From Rhodospirillales bacterium (lineage in GTDB: Bacteria > Pseudomonadota > Alphaproteobacteria > Micavibrionales > Micavibrionaceae): DNA of 64,000 nucleotides. How positions within the stretch are numbered: position 1 is the first letter of the stretch; each line of letters starts with the position of its first letter. The notes under the pieces were generated by a model. The model saw only the letters and a program-made list of their open reading frames with translations. It was not told the DNA's origin and did not search any database. Where the stretch lies: the NCBI GenBank assembly GCA_023898785.1, contig CP060239.1, positions 1,674,001-1,738,000 of the forward strand. Reading direction: 5' to 3'. Below are positions 1 through 8,133 of the stretch, in pieces. The position numbers were made by a program, and so were the translations under genes.

Positions 1-2
1 AA

Positions 3-275
3 GCGCAGGTTGCGCTGGCGGCGTTGCGGGAGGACGCGCCGATCACGGAGCTGTCATCCCGTTACGGGGTGCATGCGACGGTCATTCACCGTTGGAAGAA
101 GGAGGCTCTGGCTGCGCTGGAGGCGGGTTTTGCGGGCAAGCTGGAATCGCGAGCGGACGCGCATAACGCCGAGGTCAGGGACTTGCACGCCAAGATCGGA
201 CAGCTGACAGTGGAACGTGATTTTTTAGCCGATGCCTCCGCCCGGTTGCGGTCCGGGGGCGGCAGGAAATGGTAG
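3..275 (+). CDS. IS3-family transposase OrfA (partial, 5' end missing)
   Basis: This is the C-terminal part of the OrfA subunit of an IS3-type transposase, which binds the element ends. The open frame runs in from the window edge, so the start is missing. It shows the second half of a helix-turn-helix (ITELSSRYGVHATVIHRWKK) followed by a coiled-coil segment ending in AKIGQLTVERDFLA, the usual leucine-zipper-like tail. Its stop overlaps the start of orfB by 7 bases, and orfB lies in the -1 frame. That is the normal arrangement for an OrfAB fusion by frameshifting. I see no clear A-rich slippery heptamer in the overlap, so translational coupling is equally possible. Confidence 0.85.
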   Translation, partial: AQVALAALREDAPITELSSRYGVHATVIHRWKKEALAALEAGFAGKLESRADAHNAEVRDLHAKIGQLTVERDFLADASARLRSGGGRKW

Positions 276-1174
276 ACCCGTCCAATGACAATATCGGCAT
301 CGCGGCGCAGTGCCGGTTGCTGGGGATCAGCCGCTCTGGCTGGTATTACGAGCGGCGCGGGGAGAGCGCGGACAATTTGGCGCTGATGCGGCTGATTGAC
401 GCGCAATTCCTGCAAACCCCGTTTTACGGGTCCCGTCAGATGGCCCGGCATCTGCGCCGTCAGGGGTACGAGGTAGGCCGCACCCGCGTGCGGCGTCTGA
501 TGCGCCTGATGGGAATCGAGGCGGTCTATCAAAGGCCGCGCACTTCGATGCCGCATCCCGGCCACCGGATTTATCCCTACCGGCTCAAGGGGCTCACGAT
601 CACCCGCCCGAACCATGTATGGTGCGCGGATATCACGTACATCCCTGTCAAACGCGGGTTTTTGTATCTGGTAGCGATCATGGACTGGGCCAGCCGGAAG
701 GTGCTGGCCTGGCGGCTGTCGAACACGATGGAAACGCGCTTTTGCGTGGAGGCGCTGGAGGAAGCCATCGCCCGCTACGGGCCGCCGGAGATCTTCAATA
801 CCGATCAGGGCAGCCAGTTCACGGCGGACGCGTGGACGGGCGTCCTGAAAGAAAACGGGATCGCGATCTCGATGGACGGCAAGGGCCGCTGGATGGACAA
901 TGTGTTCATCGAGCGGCTGTGGCGGAGTCTGAAATATGAATGCGTGTATCTGAACGCGTTCGAGAGCGGCCTGCAAGCCAGGCGGGATATCGGGCGCTGG
1001 CTGGCGTTTTACAACGCGCAGAGGCCGCATTCGGTATTTGATGGACAACCCCCGGACGACGTTTATGATGAACGAAATTTTGTTTCTCCGGCCTCGGGCT
1101 TGCCGCCTCCGCCTAACGGCTCCGGCGGCCGCGCCCTTCACCCGGAGAAACAAAACCACAGGCAGGCGGCATGA
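269..1174 (+). CDS. IS3-family transposase OrfB (DDE integrase core)
   Basis: This is the catalytic subunit of the IS3 transposase, 301 residues, near the usual length. An N-terminal HTH_21-like region (residues about 40-95) precedes an rve integrase core. The catalytic triad can be read as D121 (in WCADITYI), D179 (in FNTDQGSQFT) and E215 (in NVFIERLW), giving the D-35-E spacing of the family. The C-terminal YNAQRPHSVFDGQPP motif is also typical. The frame is intact, so the element may still be active. A long open frame on the opposite strand is a by-product of the high G+C content. Confidence 0.92.
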   Translation: MVDPSNDNIGIAAQCRLLGISRSGWYYERRGESADNLALMRLIDAQFLQTPFYGSRQMARHLRRQGYEVGRTRVRRLMRLMGIEAVYQRPRTSMPHPGHRIYPYRLKGLTITRPNHVWCADITYIPVKRGFLYLVAIMDWASRKVLAWRLSNTMETRFCVEALEEAIARYGPPEIFNTDQGSQFTADAWTGVLKENGIAISMDGKGRWMDNVFIERLWRSLKYECVYLNAFESGLQARRDIGRWLAFYNAQRPHSVFDGQPPDDVYDERNFVSPASGLPPPPNGSGGRALHPEKQNHRQAA

Positions 1175-1278
1175 CAATAACCAACCGATCGTAGCTTAAC
1201 TTCGCCGCAAAGCTGGCCGAAGAACCGAGACCACCTCTAAGATTAAGATAGGAAGTCACTCTTGTCAAATTTGCCGTA

Positions 1279-2538
1279 TTAATTCGGCAGCAGTGCCCAG
1301 TAGCGCCCTTGTGATTTCATCGGACCGGCCAGGGTTTCGGCCATGTCGCCATAGCCCCAGAAAACATCGCCGCGTACAGGGCCCCGGATAGCGCCGCCGG
1401 TATCTTGCGCGATTAACAAACGCTGGAGCTTGCCCGCGCCGGGCACGGGGGCCTCAATATCGGCCCAAAGCGGCAAGCCATAGGATAATAATGAGTGGTC
1501 TACGGCCAGCGAACGGCCAGCGGTCAACACGACGCCTTCGCCGCCTACCGGCCCGGCGCCATCGATCTGTTTAAAAAATACGTAAGAGGCGTTGGTATTC
1601 ATGATCTCATCAGCTTGGGCTGGACTGGATTCCAGCCACTGGCGGATGGATTGCATAGAAACATTTTCTTTGGTTAATGCGCCGCGTTTAATCAGCTCGC
1701 GGCCAACGGCATAATAAACATGGCCGTTTTGTCCGGCATACCCGATACGCATGGTTCCGCCTTCGGCCAATTCTACAACACCCGAGCCTTGAATTTGTAC
1801 GAAGAACGCATCAACCGGGTTATCGACCCAGACCAGTACTTTATCGTTATGGGGCCAATTGCCGTTTACGATTTGAGGGCGTGCTTCGTAGGGTTTCAGA
1901 TTGCCATCGACAACACGTCCTGCGATCCGGCGACCTTTGAGATCTTCGCGAAAATCACCGAGTTGGACCATGACCAGATCTTCGGGGCGCTGGTAAAGCG
2001 GTGTTTGGTATGGGCCACCGCGTACGCGTGAGCCTTTAAGAGAGGCTTCATAGTAACCTGTAAACAGCCCTGTTTCTTCGTTATCAGATAGGATCTGATA
2101 GGGCGTAAAACGAGTTTCAAAAAAGCTTTGAACGCGCTCGAAATCGTCCGTGTCTAAAGCTATAAATTCATAACACGCTGGTCGCCAATCGCCATAAGTT
2201 CCAGCCTCTTTTAAAGTGCCAAACGATTTGGCAGGATCGGCTTTGAGAATGCGCTCACAGGATTTGGTGAAGGCCGGGATTAGTGTTTTAAAATTGTCGT
2301 CGCCCCAGCCCGGCAAATCAGTATAGCTGGCAGGTTTGAGATTAGGCTCTGGTACTATTTTTTCAACAGGACCCACACATGCTACTAGCAAAAAGCATAG
2401 GGAAGATGCAAAGAACACGCCAACCGTATTAGAAAAATACGGTGTATTACCGATAAGGTAAGTTCTTTCCTTCTTAAGGCTTTTGTTCAAGTTTAATTTT
2501 TTCAATTTTTTTACGGTTTTTTTCAATTTGTTCTTCAA
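1279..2538 (-). CDS. mltA: membrane-bound lytic murein transglycosylase A (MltA), lipoprotein
   Basis: This is a murein lytic transglycosylase that cleaves glycan strands of peptidoglycan to 1,6-anhydro products. A hydrophobic stretch ending in the lipobox LLVAC suggests a lipoprotein anchored in the outer membrane. The MltA barrel shows GLFTGYYEASLKGS, and the 3D-domain C-terminus shows AQDTGGAIRGPVRGDVFWGYG, which contains the conserved aspartates. The start is uncertain. The ATG at 2538 gives a long basic leader (about 40 residues before the hydrophobic segment) and overlaps the upstream gene by 65 bases. The only nearer in-frame start is a GTG within the hydrophobic segment itself. Probably co-transcribed with the DotI-like gene and the Tim44 gene upstream. 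Confidence 0.9.
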   Translation of the reverse strand: MKNKLKKTVKKLKKLNLNKSLKKERTYLIGNTPYFSNTVGVFFASSLCFLLVACVGPVEKIVPEPNLKPASYTDLPGWGDDNFKTLIPAFTKSCERILKADPAKSFGTLKEAGTYGDWRPACYEFIALDTDDFERVQSFFETRFTPYQILSDNEETGLFTGYYEASLKGSRVRGGPYQTPLYQRPEDLVMVQLGDFREDLKGRRIAGRVVDGNLKPYEARPQIVNGNWPHNDKVLVWVDNPVDAFFVQIQGSGVVELAEGGTMRIGYAGQNGHVYYAVGRELIKRGALTKENVSMQSIRQWLESSPAQADEIMNTNASYVFFKQIDGAGPVGGEGVVLTAGRSLAVDHSLLSYGLPLWADIEAPVPGAGKLQRLLIAQDTGGAIRGPVRGDVFWGYGDMAETLAGPMKSQGRYWALLPN

Positions 2539-3088
2539 ACCATTCTATCTCGCGTTGCAGTTGTCCAATTTTTGCTTTCTTTTGTTCTTCAGGATCACAT
2601 TTTTCTGCTTCTTCTTTGCTGAGTGTGGTTTCAACCCACTGCACTATCCCTAAGTGCATATCATTTTCTACATTTTCATCGTATTTTACTGTCATCTCTG
2701 CGTTAGAATAAAATGCGTCATCTCCTGCACTATTGCTGTAAGTTTTAGAAAAAGGAAACATCAGGGTCCATGACTCCTTTTCCTGTTTTGTGATTCTAGG
2801 AAAACACATAACTTTTGCATTTATTATGGACTGATTTTTATGAACATTTTCTATTGTCTTAGAACGAGATAGCGCGATCATGAAGTTTTGGTATCCCTCA
2901 AGAGTGAAAAACTTCCTATTTTCGATGAGTTTTTTATCATAGTTATGAAATCCAAATGTCATTACTGATGCGGCAGCTTTTTGAGTCCATGTTTTAACAT
3001 CCTCATCAGGAATTTTTTCTTGTGCCCACGTTGTAAAGGGGAAAGAGATAATAATGAGAGAAAAGATAAAAATAAGCGCTTTTGGCAT
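2474..3088 (-). CDS. orphan DotI/IcmL-like periplasmic protein
   Basis: A 204-residue protein with a cleavable signal peptide (about residues 1-22, ending TTWA). The body resembles the C-terminal domain of DotI/IcmL/TraM, an inner-membrane component of type IVB secretion. The match is in order and spacing: a W-x5-A helix (VKTWTQKAAASVMTF), then NYDKKL, then FFTLEGYQNFMIAL, then SKTIENVHKNQ. The tail (about 160-204) is a highly charged coiled coil, EREIEWFEEQIEKNRKKI-like. No other type IV secretion gene is in the window. Overlap of 65 bases with mltA downstream suggests coupling. The family call is by eye; the role is unknown. Confidence 0.6.
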   Translation of the reverse strand: MPKALIFIFSLIIISFPFTTWAQEKIPDEDVKTWTQKAAASVMTFGFHNYDKKLIENRKFFTLEGYQNFMIALSRSKTIENVHKNQSIINAKVMCFPRITKQEKESWTLMFPFSKTYSNSAGDDAFYSNAEMTVKYDENVENDMHLGIVQWVETTLSKEEAEKCDPEEQKKAKIGQLQREIEWFEEQIEKNRKKIEKIKLEQKP

Positions 3089-3122
3089 CGTTAAGATCCT
3101 TTATATGGAAGTGTTTTGAATT

Positions 3123-3845
3123 TTAATGCGTATCGGGAATGCGGTCGTTATCGTCTTCGATGTCGCTGCGGGTTTCATAGACCAGCCAGCTTGGATCTTT
3201 GGATTTTATATCGCGACCGAATGTCCAGATATCGTTCATGTAAACGATTTTGTCAGGATAGCCTGCGATAACTTCCCCGTTTTCGTCACGCGTTACAGTG
3301 GTTTCTTCGGCTGTAAAACGCACGGTGATGTAGGCCATTTTACCGTCAAGGCGTGCCTGGGTTACATAGGCCTTTCGGATAGCATGAATATCAGTGGTTT
3401 CCGTTTCTTTACGCTTTTCACGTTCAGTAATCGCACCTTCAAAAGCCTCAAAAACCTGTGGGCTTAAAAGATTTTTGAGCGTGTCCCGGTCTCCTTCTGC
3501 AAAAGATTCCACAATCATTGCGAAAGCGTCTTGCGACCCTTCGAGGAAAAAATCAATGTCGAAGCTTTTATCGGCTTTAGAAATGTCGATCAACCCATTT
3601 TCAGCCGTCTTGTTGTCAACGCCGTAATTGCGGCGCGGCTCTTTCGTTAGCGCGATAATATTTTCTTCCATTCCGGCAGGGCGATCTGCAGCGGCAAGGC
3701 CTTGATCCTTAATATCGTCCTGCTCACCAGCCAAAAACGGGTTTGGATGCTCACGTTCTTCACCGTGACGCGTTCCCAAAACGCTACGCAGCCAGAATAC
3801 AAGACCGGCAGCTACTAAGGCATAAACAATCAAATCAGCGGGCAC
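3123..3845 (-). CDS. Tim44-like domain protein
   Basis: A 240-residue protein with one N-terminal membrane helix (residues about 4-20, LIVYALVAAGLVFWL), an acidic linker and a C-terminal Tim44-like domain. The domain shows the typical FLEGSQDAFAMIVESFAEGDRDTLKNLLSPQVFEAFEGAI pattern (described in pieces: FLEGSQDAF, GDRDTLKNLL, VFEAFE) and ends with DIWTFGRD. Tim44-like proteins are common next to secB, fxsA and mltA in alphaproteobacteria and are thought to work at the inner membrane. The bacterial function is poorly known. It diverges from fxsA across a 170-base intergenic region. Confidence 0.85.
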   Translation of the reverse strand: MPADLIVYALVAAGLVFWLRSVLGTRHGEEREHPNPFLAGEQDDIKDQGLAAADRPAGMEENIIALTKEPRRNYGVDNKTAENGLIDISKADKSFDIDFFLEGSQDAFAMIVESFAEGDRDTLKNLLSPQVFEAFEGAITEREKRKETETTDIHAIRKAYVTQARLDGKMAYITVRFTAEETTVTRDENGEVIAGYPDKIVYMNDIWTFGRDIKSKDPSWLVYETRSDIEDDNDRIPDTH

Positions 3846-4015
3846 GAAGGAGCCTTCCCTTGTTAAAATTCATATTTACTCAAGCAATATGTTCATTTTA
3901 TCACGTTTTGTCCAATAAAAGCGCTAAAAAGACGGGATTTTCGCTTTAGGATTTCTTATTTGTGTTTTAGAAGGTGCTCACATAGATTGGCCTAAGCTAT
4001 TATCGAGGAAGGTTC

Positions 4016-4495
4016 ATGCCGTTTATTATTATTTTTGTGCTGATTCCGTTCATAGAGCTTGCGACCTTTGCCAGCGTCAGTGAGCATATAGGAATATGGA
4101 CGACGTTAGCTCTGGCGTTTTTGACCGCAATACTCGGTGGATTGCTGGTTAAATATCAGGGTTTGAATACAATTCTTTCAATGCGCAAAGCAATAGATCA
4201 GGGCAAAATGCCTCTGGATGAAATTTTTGACGGCTTTTGTCTGGTCGCGGCAGGCGCTTTGCTGATTACGCCGGGTTTTGTAACTGACGCAATCGGGTTT
4301 GCACTGCTGGTGCCGCCTGTGCGGGCGGCGCTGCGTTACTTTATTCGCACGCGTACAAGCTGGGCTGTTTCAGGCAGCACAGCCGAATATGAAACGCGCC
4401 AGTATCGCCCGCACGATGGTGACATCATTGAAGGCGATTATGAGCGAATGGATGAAAATGAAGACCAAGACCGGGATGAAATTAAGCGCCTGTGA
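4016..4495 (+). CDS. fxsA: FxsA family membrane protein
   Basis: A 159-residue integral membrane protein. Three or four hydrophobic segments are visible (residues about 2-20, 28-48, 72-92, 95-105). The conserved FxsA features are an early PFIELA, a GGLLVKYQGL segment and LLITPGFVTDAIGF. The C-terminus is hydrophilic and acidic. In E. coli FxsA overexpression relieves exclusion of phage T7 by the F plasmid; the ordinary cell function is not established. It lies 70 bases upstream of secB on the same strand and is probably transcribed with it. Confidence 0.9.
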   Translation: MPFIIIFVLIPFIELATFASVSEHIGIWTTLALAFLTAILGGLLVKYQGLNTILSMRKAIDQGKMPLDEIFDGFCLVAAGALLITPGFVTDAIGFALLVPPVRAALRYFIRTRTSWAVSGSTAEYETRQYRPHDGDIIEGDYERMDENEDQDRDEIKRL

Positions 4496-4565
4496 CAGTG
4501 CTTAATTGAAGCATATAGTTAAACGTGGTAATCACGAGGTTGATTTTAAATTTGGAGTTATTTTT

Positions 4566-5123
4566 ATGAGTGATCAAGACGCTAAAGACCAATCTGGCGC
4601 GCAAACCCCGGGTGGAATGCCGATTAATATTCTGGCGCAATATGTGCGTGATGTGTCCTTTGAAAACCCACTGGCGCCGGATTCTTTGCGCGCCGGGCAG
4701 ACGAATCCGGAAATGGATATTAATATCGGAATGGATGCACGCAAGCTGCCGGATGAAACGATAGATAATCTTTATGAGGTTGTTATAAATTTGCGCGCCG
4801 CTGCATTGCGTGAAGAAGAACCTGTTTTTATTATGGAGCTGCAATATGGCGTCACGGTCGCCCTTAACGACATTCCGGACGACAATCATCATCCAGTTCT
4901 TCTTATTGAAATTCCGCGTTTGGCTTTCCCATTTATACGTCAAATTGTCAGCGAACTGACAGTGCAAGGCGGATATCCGCCACTAAACCTCAACCCGGTT
5001 GATTTTCAGGCACTTTATATGGAGCGCTTTAAAGACGAAATTAGAGAGGCGCAAGAAGCGGCAAATGGTAAGGGCAAGCCTGCCCAAAAGAACGCTGAGA
5101 AAAAAGAAAAGGAGAAAAACTGA
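4566..5123 (+). CDS. secB: protein-export chaperone SecB
   Basis: SecB is a cytosolic tetrameric chaperone that holds precursors unfolded and delivers them to SecA. The protein is 185 residues from the ATG at 4566, which has GGAG 9-12 bases upstream; an earlier in-frame start would add an unconserved leader. Family motifs include INILAQYVRDVSFENPLAP near the N-terminus and LIEIPRLAFPFIRQIVSELT followed by GGYPPLNLNPVDF. The C-terminal tail is lysine- and glutamate-rich, as in many SecB proteins. The stop codon overlaps the start of the following entericidin-like gene. Confidence 0.95.
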   Translation: MSDQDAKDQSGAQTPGGMPINILAQYVRDVSFENPLAPDSLRAGQTNPEMDINIGMDARKLPDETIDNLYEVVINLRAAALREEEPVFIMELQYGVTVALNDIPDDNHHPVLLIEIPRLAFPFIRQIVSELTVQGGYPPLNLNPVDFQALYMERFKDEIREAQEAANGKGKPAQKNAEKKEKEKN

Positions 5124-5245
5124 TGAAAGTTTTATTAACCTTGGTAACGTTGGCGGTTGTCCCGTTGGTTTTAAGCGGTTGTAATACCGTTGAAGGTATG
5201 GGCAAAGATATAGAAAGAGCCGGAGAATCTATCCAAAAACTCTAG
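5123..5245 (+). CDS. entericidin-type small lipoprotein
   Basis: A 40-residue lipoprotein precursor that starts within the secB stop (ATGA overlap), with GGAG upstream. It has a hydrophobic signal ending in the lipobox VLSGC. A short mature part follows, NTVEGMGKDIERAGESIQKL, which is the entericidin EcnA/EcnB pattern. Entericidins are small outer-membrane lipoproteins, described as toxin and antidote in enterobacteria; here only one copy is visible. The end is separated by 3 bases from the dnaQ stop on the opposite strand. Confidence 0.85.
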   Translation: MKVLLTLVTLAVVPLVLSGCNTVEGMGKDIERAGESIQKL

Positions 5246-5248
5246 GGC

Positions 5249-5938
5249 TTAGCTTACTTTTTTCCAAAGCGGATCTTTGAGTTTTTCCAAAAATTCTTTA
5301 TGCGCCTCCAATTCTTCAGCGCTCGGCGTATGTGGCCGTGCTTTGCGTATTGATTTTTTTGCCAGCATGGTTTGTTGCTGAGATTTTTCGGTTTTTGCTT
5401 TTTCAGAAGCAAGCCCTAGCCCGTGCTGGCGTCCGCCGAGTAGTTCGAGATACACTTCCGCCAAAAGTTCCGAGTCTAAGAGCGCCCCGTGGTAGGTACG
5501 CTCGGTGTTATCAATGCCAAAACGCCGGCACAGTGCATCCAGATTTGCAGGTGAACCAGGGAATTTTTTACGTGCTATGGCTAGCGTATCGATAACATGA
5601 CCCCAGCCGATGGCTTTATGGCCAACCTGCCCCAGCTCCCAATTGATGAATTTCATATCGAATTCGGCATTGTGGATGACCAGTTTGCCACCGTCTATGA
5701 AGCTCATAAATTCGCTATAGACCTGGCTGAAAACGGGTTTGTCAGCGACAAACTCATTGGTAATGCCATGGACAGCTGTGGCCTCGGCAGGAATATCGCG
5801 CTCAGGATTAATATAGAACTGGAGCGTATTACCTGTTGGAATATGATTCATCAGCTCGACGCAGCCGATCTCAATGATGCGATCGCCATTTTGCGGGTCC
5901 ATGCCCGTGGTTTCGGTGTCGAGTACGATTTCTTTCAT
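5249..5938 (-). CDS. dnaQ: DNA polymerase III epsilon subunit (proofreading exonuclease)
   Basis: The 3'-5' proofreading exonuclease of the replicative polymerase, 229 residues. The DEDDh active site can be read: D7 and E9 (in LDTETTGM), D94 (in NAEFDMKF), H150 and D155 (in YHGALLDSELLA). The C-terminal part after about residue 175 is a lysine-rich linker and tail, presumably for the alpha subunit. The start overlaps the coaE stop by 4 bases, so the two are translationally coupled. The coaE-dnaQ pair is conserved in alphaproteobacteria. Confidence 0.95.
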   Translation of the reverse strand: MKEIVLDTETTGMDPQNGDRIIEIGCVELMNHIPTGNTLQFYINPERDIPAEATAVHGITNEFVADKPVFSQVYSEFMSFIDGGKLVIHNAEFDMKFINWELGQVGHKAIGWGHVIDTLAIARKKFPGSPANLDALCRRFGIDNTERTYHGALLDSELLAEVYLELLGGRQHGLGLASEKAKTEKSQQQTMLAKKSIRKARPHTPSAEELEAHKEFLEKLKDPLWKKVS

Positions 5939-6609
5939 GCGGCGGTGCCTTGTTCATCCTCTTCGGGGGTTTGCTCTGCTCTGATTTTAGCCAGAACACC
6001 CTTTAATTCCCGCATCATCGTAGCGCGCCCCAGTCCGCTATGTACAACAAAATCAGCGCGGGCGCATTTTTCGCCGTCCGGCATCTGGCTTTCGACAATA
6101 GCAGAAAATTTTTCGACATTCATGCCGGGGCGAGCTAGAACGCGGGCTTCCTGAATAAAGGCGGGCGCAGAGATATTGATGGTGTAATCACAATGCATAT
6201 CAGCACCGGTTTCGAACAGGAGCGGCACATCCAGCGCGACTATTTCGCGGCCTAACCCCCGTTGAGCACGAATAAAATTATTTTGCGCTTTGCGCACCAG
6301 CGGATGGAGAATGGCTTCAAGCTTTTCGCGTTCATCCGGTTTTTCAAATATGATTTTTCCCAGCGCTTCGCGTTTTAAATATCGAATTGTATCTTTATAT
6401 GGATTCCAGAAATGCTTACGTCCGTAAATCTGTGGGTATGAAAAATACGGGAAGGCAGCAGCAATGGCGTACCAGGCTTCACTCCCATAATGCAAAAGTT
6501 TGTGCACTTCGGCGTCAGCATCATGCACCGGTACGCCGAGATATTCCAGCATCGCGCCAGCGCTGGATTTGCCCATTCCAATGGAACCTGTTAGGCCAAG
6601 GACAATCAT
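5935..6609 (-). CDS. coaE: dephospho-CoA kinase
   Basis: Phosphorylates the 3'-hydroxyl of dephospho-CoA, the last step of coenzyme A synthesis. The protein is 224 residues, with the P-loop GLTGSIGMGKSS at residues 5-16, the substrate motif HDADAEVHKLL at about 29-39, and DVPLLFETG at about 127-135. An acidic tail follows (TPEEDEQGTAA). It overlaps dnaQ by 4 bases. About 100 bases separate it from aroE upstream, and this gap is filled by a palindromic repeat. Confidence 0.95.
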   Translation of the reverse strand: MIVLGLTGSIGMGKSSAGAMLEYLGVPVHDADAEVHKLLHYGSEAWYAIAAAFPYFSYPQIYGRKHFWNPYKDTIRYLKREALGKIIFEKPDEREKLEAILHPLVRKAQNNFIRAQRGLGREIVALDVPLLFETGADMHCDYTINISAPAFIQEARVLARPGMNVEKFSAIVESQMPDGEKCARADFVVHSGLGRATMMRELKGVLAKIRAEQTPEEDEQGTAA

Positions 6610-6620
6610 TGTTTCCCCTC

Positions 6621-6714
6621 ATTGTCCTTGTAAACGAAGTGAAGCAATCCAGTGCCACAAGTACAATATTTATGGATTGCTTCGTCAGCTTTGCTTCCTC
6701 GCAATGACGTCATT
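6621..6714. repeat. GTCAT-type palindromic element, copy 1 (coaE-aroE gap)
   Basis: Imperfect inverted repeat with the inner arms GAAGCAATCC and GGATTGCTTC and a well-kept right end, CGCAATGACG. The left end is degraded (ATTGTCC in place of CATTGCG). The middle shares AGTGCCACAAG with the copy at 15.4 kb. It abuts the aroE stop codon. Confidence 0.7.
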
Positions 6715-7543
6715 CTAACACCAACTTCTTCAATTCATCTGTCACGTCAGGCAAGAGGCCGAACCATTCCTTAAAGGCCGGGCGAGCTTGATGGATGAGC
6801 ATGCCGATACCCGTTACAGTCGGATTACCGCGCTCTTGCGCTGATCGTAAAAGGTCTGTTTGCAACGGCGCATAGACAATATCATTGACCAGCGCGTGAG
6901 AAGGCAATGCTTTTAAATCCAAATCCAGCGGCGGCTGGCCTTGCATGCCTAATGACGTAGTATTGATCAGTAAATCGGCTCTGGCCAAAAGTTCGACGCG
7001 ATGATCCCAATCTTCAACGACAATCAAATCGCTCATACATCCCATTTCTTCGCGGATGGTTTCAGCGCGCGCACGGGTACGATTAAGCAGGATAATCTGA
7101 CCAATATATTCACCTATTAATGCGCTGACGATTGCGCGCGTTGCTCCGCCTGCACCTAGAATAACGGCTGTTTTTTCTTCAAAATAGAATTTGGGATTGG
7201 CGTCCCATATATTGTGCAAGAAACCAAAGCCATCGGTATTCATGCCGCGCAATGCGCCATTTTGGATAACAACCGTATTGACTGCGCCGATGTTTTGCGC
7301 TCCCAGATCAACCTTGTCGCACAATTCCAATATAGCTTCTTTATGCGGCACGGTGACGTTAAACCCTTGATAGCCTTCATCGGTTAAACGCCGAATTTCA
7401 CTTTTAAGATTTTCCGGCGCAGCGTCAATTGCCTCGTAGCTGCCATTAAGACCATAAGTCTTAATCCAGTAATTATGGATGAGAGGAGATTTGGAATGGC
7501 TGACCGGATGACCGATCACGCCGGCTTTGATCATTTCGCTCAT
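6710..7543 (-). CDS. aroE: shikimate dehydrogenase (NADP+)
   Basis: Reduces 3-dehydroshikimate to shikimate in aromatic amino acid synthesis; 277 residues. The N-terminal substrate domain has the GHPVSHSKSP motif (about 11-20), catalytic K68 in FNVTVPHK and D104 in MNTDGFGF. The NADP-binding motif GAGGATRAI lies at about 130-138, followed by LLNRTRARAE. The start overlaps the maf stop by 4 bases, which puts it in an operon with maf and the PPSR gene. Confidence 0.95.
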   Translation of the reverse strand: MSEMIKAGVIGHPVSHSKSPLIHNYWIKTYGLNGSYEAIDAAPENLKSEIRRLTDEGYQGFNVTVPHKEAILELCDKVDLGAQNIGAVNTVVIQNGALRGMNTDGFGFLHNIWDANPKFYFEEKTAVILGAGGATRAIVSALIGEYIGQIILLNRTRARAETIREEMGCMSDLIVVEDWDHRVELLARADLLINTTSLGMQGQPPLDLDLKALPSHALVNDIVYAPLQTDLLRSAQERGNPTVTGIGMLIHQARPAFKEWFGLLPDVTDELKKLVLE

Positions 7544-8133
7544 AATCCTATACCCTGGTTTTCGCGTAGATATTTTAAAAGCGGCAAAAGTGGCATTCCT
7601 AAAATGGTGAAATAATCGCCCTCGATTTTATCGAAAAGCTGCGCGCCCAATGATTCAAGTTCGTAAGCGCCTACGGACCGGGTTAATGCTTCTCCTGCGC
7701 ATTCCATATATTGTTGCAGAAAATTATCGTCAAAATCATGCATTGTTAATTCCGCACTCTGCACGGTTTTCCAGAGAATTTTTTCATTTTGAACAACGCT
7801 CACGGCGGAAATTAAGCAGTGAGTTTTACCACGCAGGGATTTGAGTTTTTCGCGGGCCTCATTCTGATTAGCAGCTTTGGAAAGCATTTGGCCTTCACAT
7901 TCTAAAACCTGATCTGAACCAATGACCAGTGTGCCGGGGGTTTGCGCACTCACGCTGCGGGCTTTTTCTGTGGCGAGAAGCTCTGCAATTTCATCAGGGT
8001 TTTTACCATCCTGGCGCGCGGCAATCATGATCGCATTTTCATCAAGATCTGCAGAGCTGATTTCGAAATCCAGTCCGGCAGCATGCAGCATATCCTGGCG
8101 CGCTTTACTTTGTGAAGCGAGGATCAGAGTCAT
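7540..8133 (-). CDS. maf: Maf family nucleoside triphosphate pyrophosphatase
   Basis: A 197-residue Maf/HAM1-fold enzyme that hydrolyses non-canonical or modified nucleoside triphosphates to monophosphates. The N-terminal LILASQSKARQDML motif, the central IGSDQVLECEGQ with the catalytic aspartate, and SVGAYELESLGAQLFDKIEGD near the end are diagnostic. The precise substrate (dTTP/UTP or m7GTP) cannot be decided from sequence here. It overlaps both neighbours by 4 bases, forming a tightly coupled PPSR-maf-aroE run. Confidence 0.93.
   Translation of the reverse strand: MTLILASQSKARQDMLHAAGLDFEISSADLDENAIMIAARQDGKNPDEIAELLATEKARSVSAQTPGTLVIGSDQVLECEGQMLSKAANQNEAREKLKSLRGKTHCLISAVSVVQNEKILWKTVQSAELTMHDFDDNFLQQYMECAGEALTRSVGAYELESLGAQLFDKIEGDYFTILGMPLLPLLKYLRENQGIGL

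Larger units (their letters stand above)
1..1177 (+). mobile_element. IS3-family insertion sequence, left end outside window
   Basis: Two overlapping plus-strand frames encode the OrfA helix-turn-helix protein and the OrfB DDE transposase of an IS3-family element. The DNA is visibly richer in G+C than the neighbouring genes, which suggests recent acquisition. The left end lies outside the window, so the terminal inverted repeats cannot be matched. The right end must fall between the orfB stop and the mltA stop at 1279, but I could not locate it. Confidence 0.85.

Noticed and set aside
86..1177. 363-codon open frame opposite the IS3 transposase
   Set aside because: It mirrors orfB in high-GC DNA, has no domain, and reading the other strand gives a complete transposase.
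2424..2442. CCGTATT/AATACGG hairpin in the mltA leader
   Set aside because: Inside coding sequence with no T-run; short AT-rich stems are common by chance.
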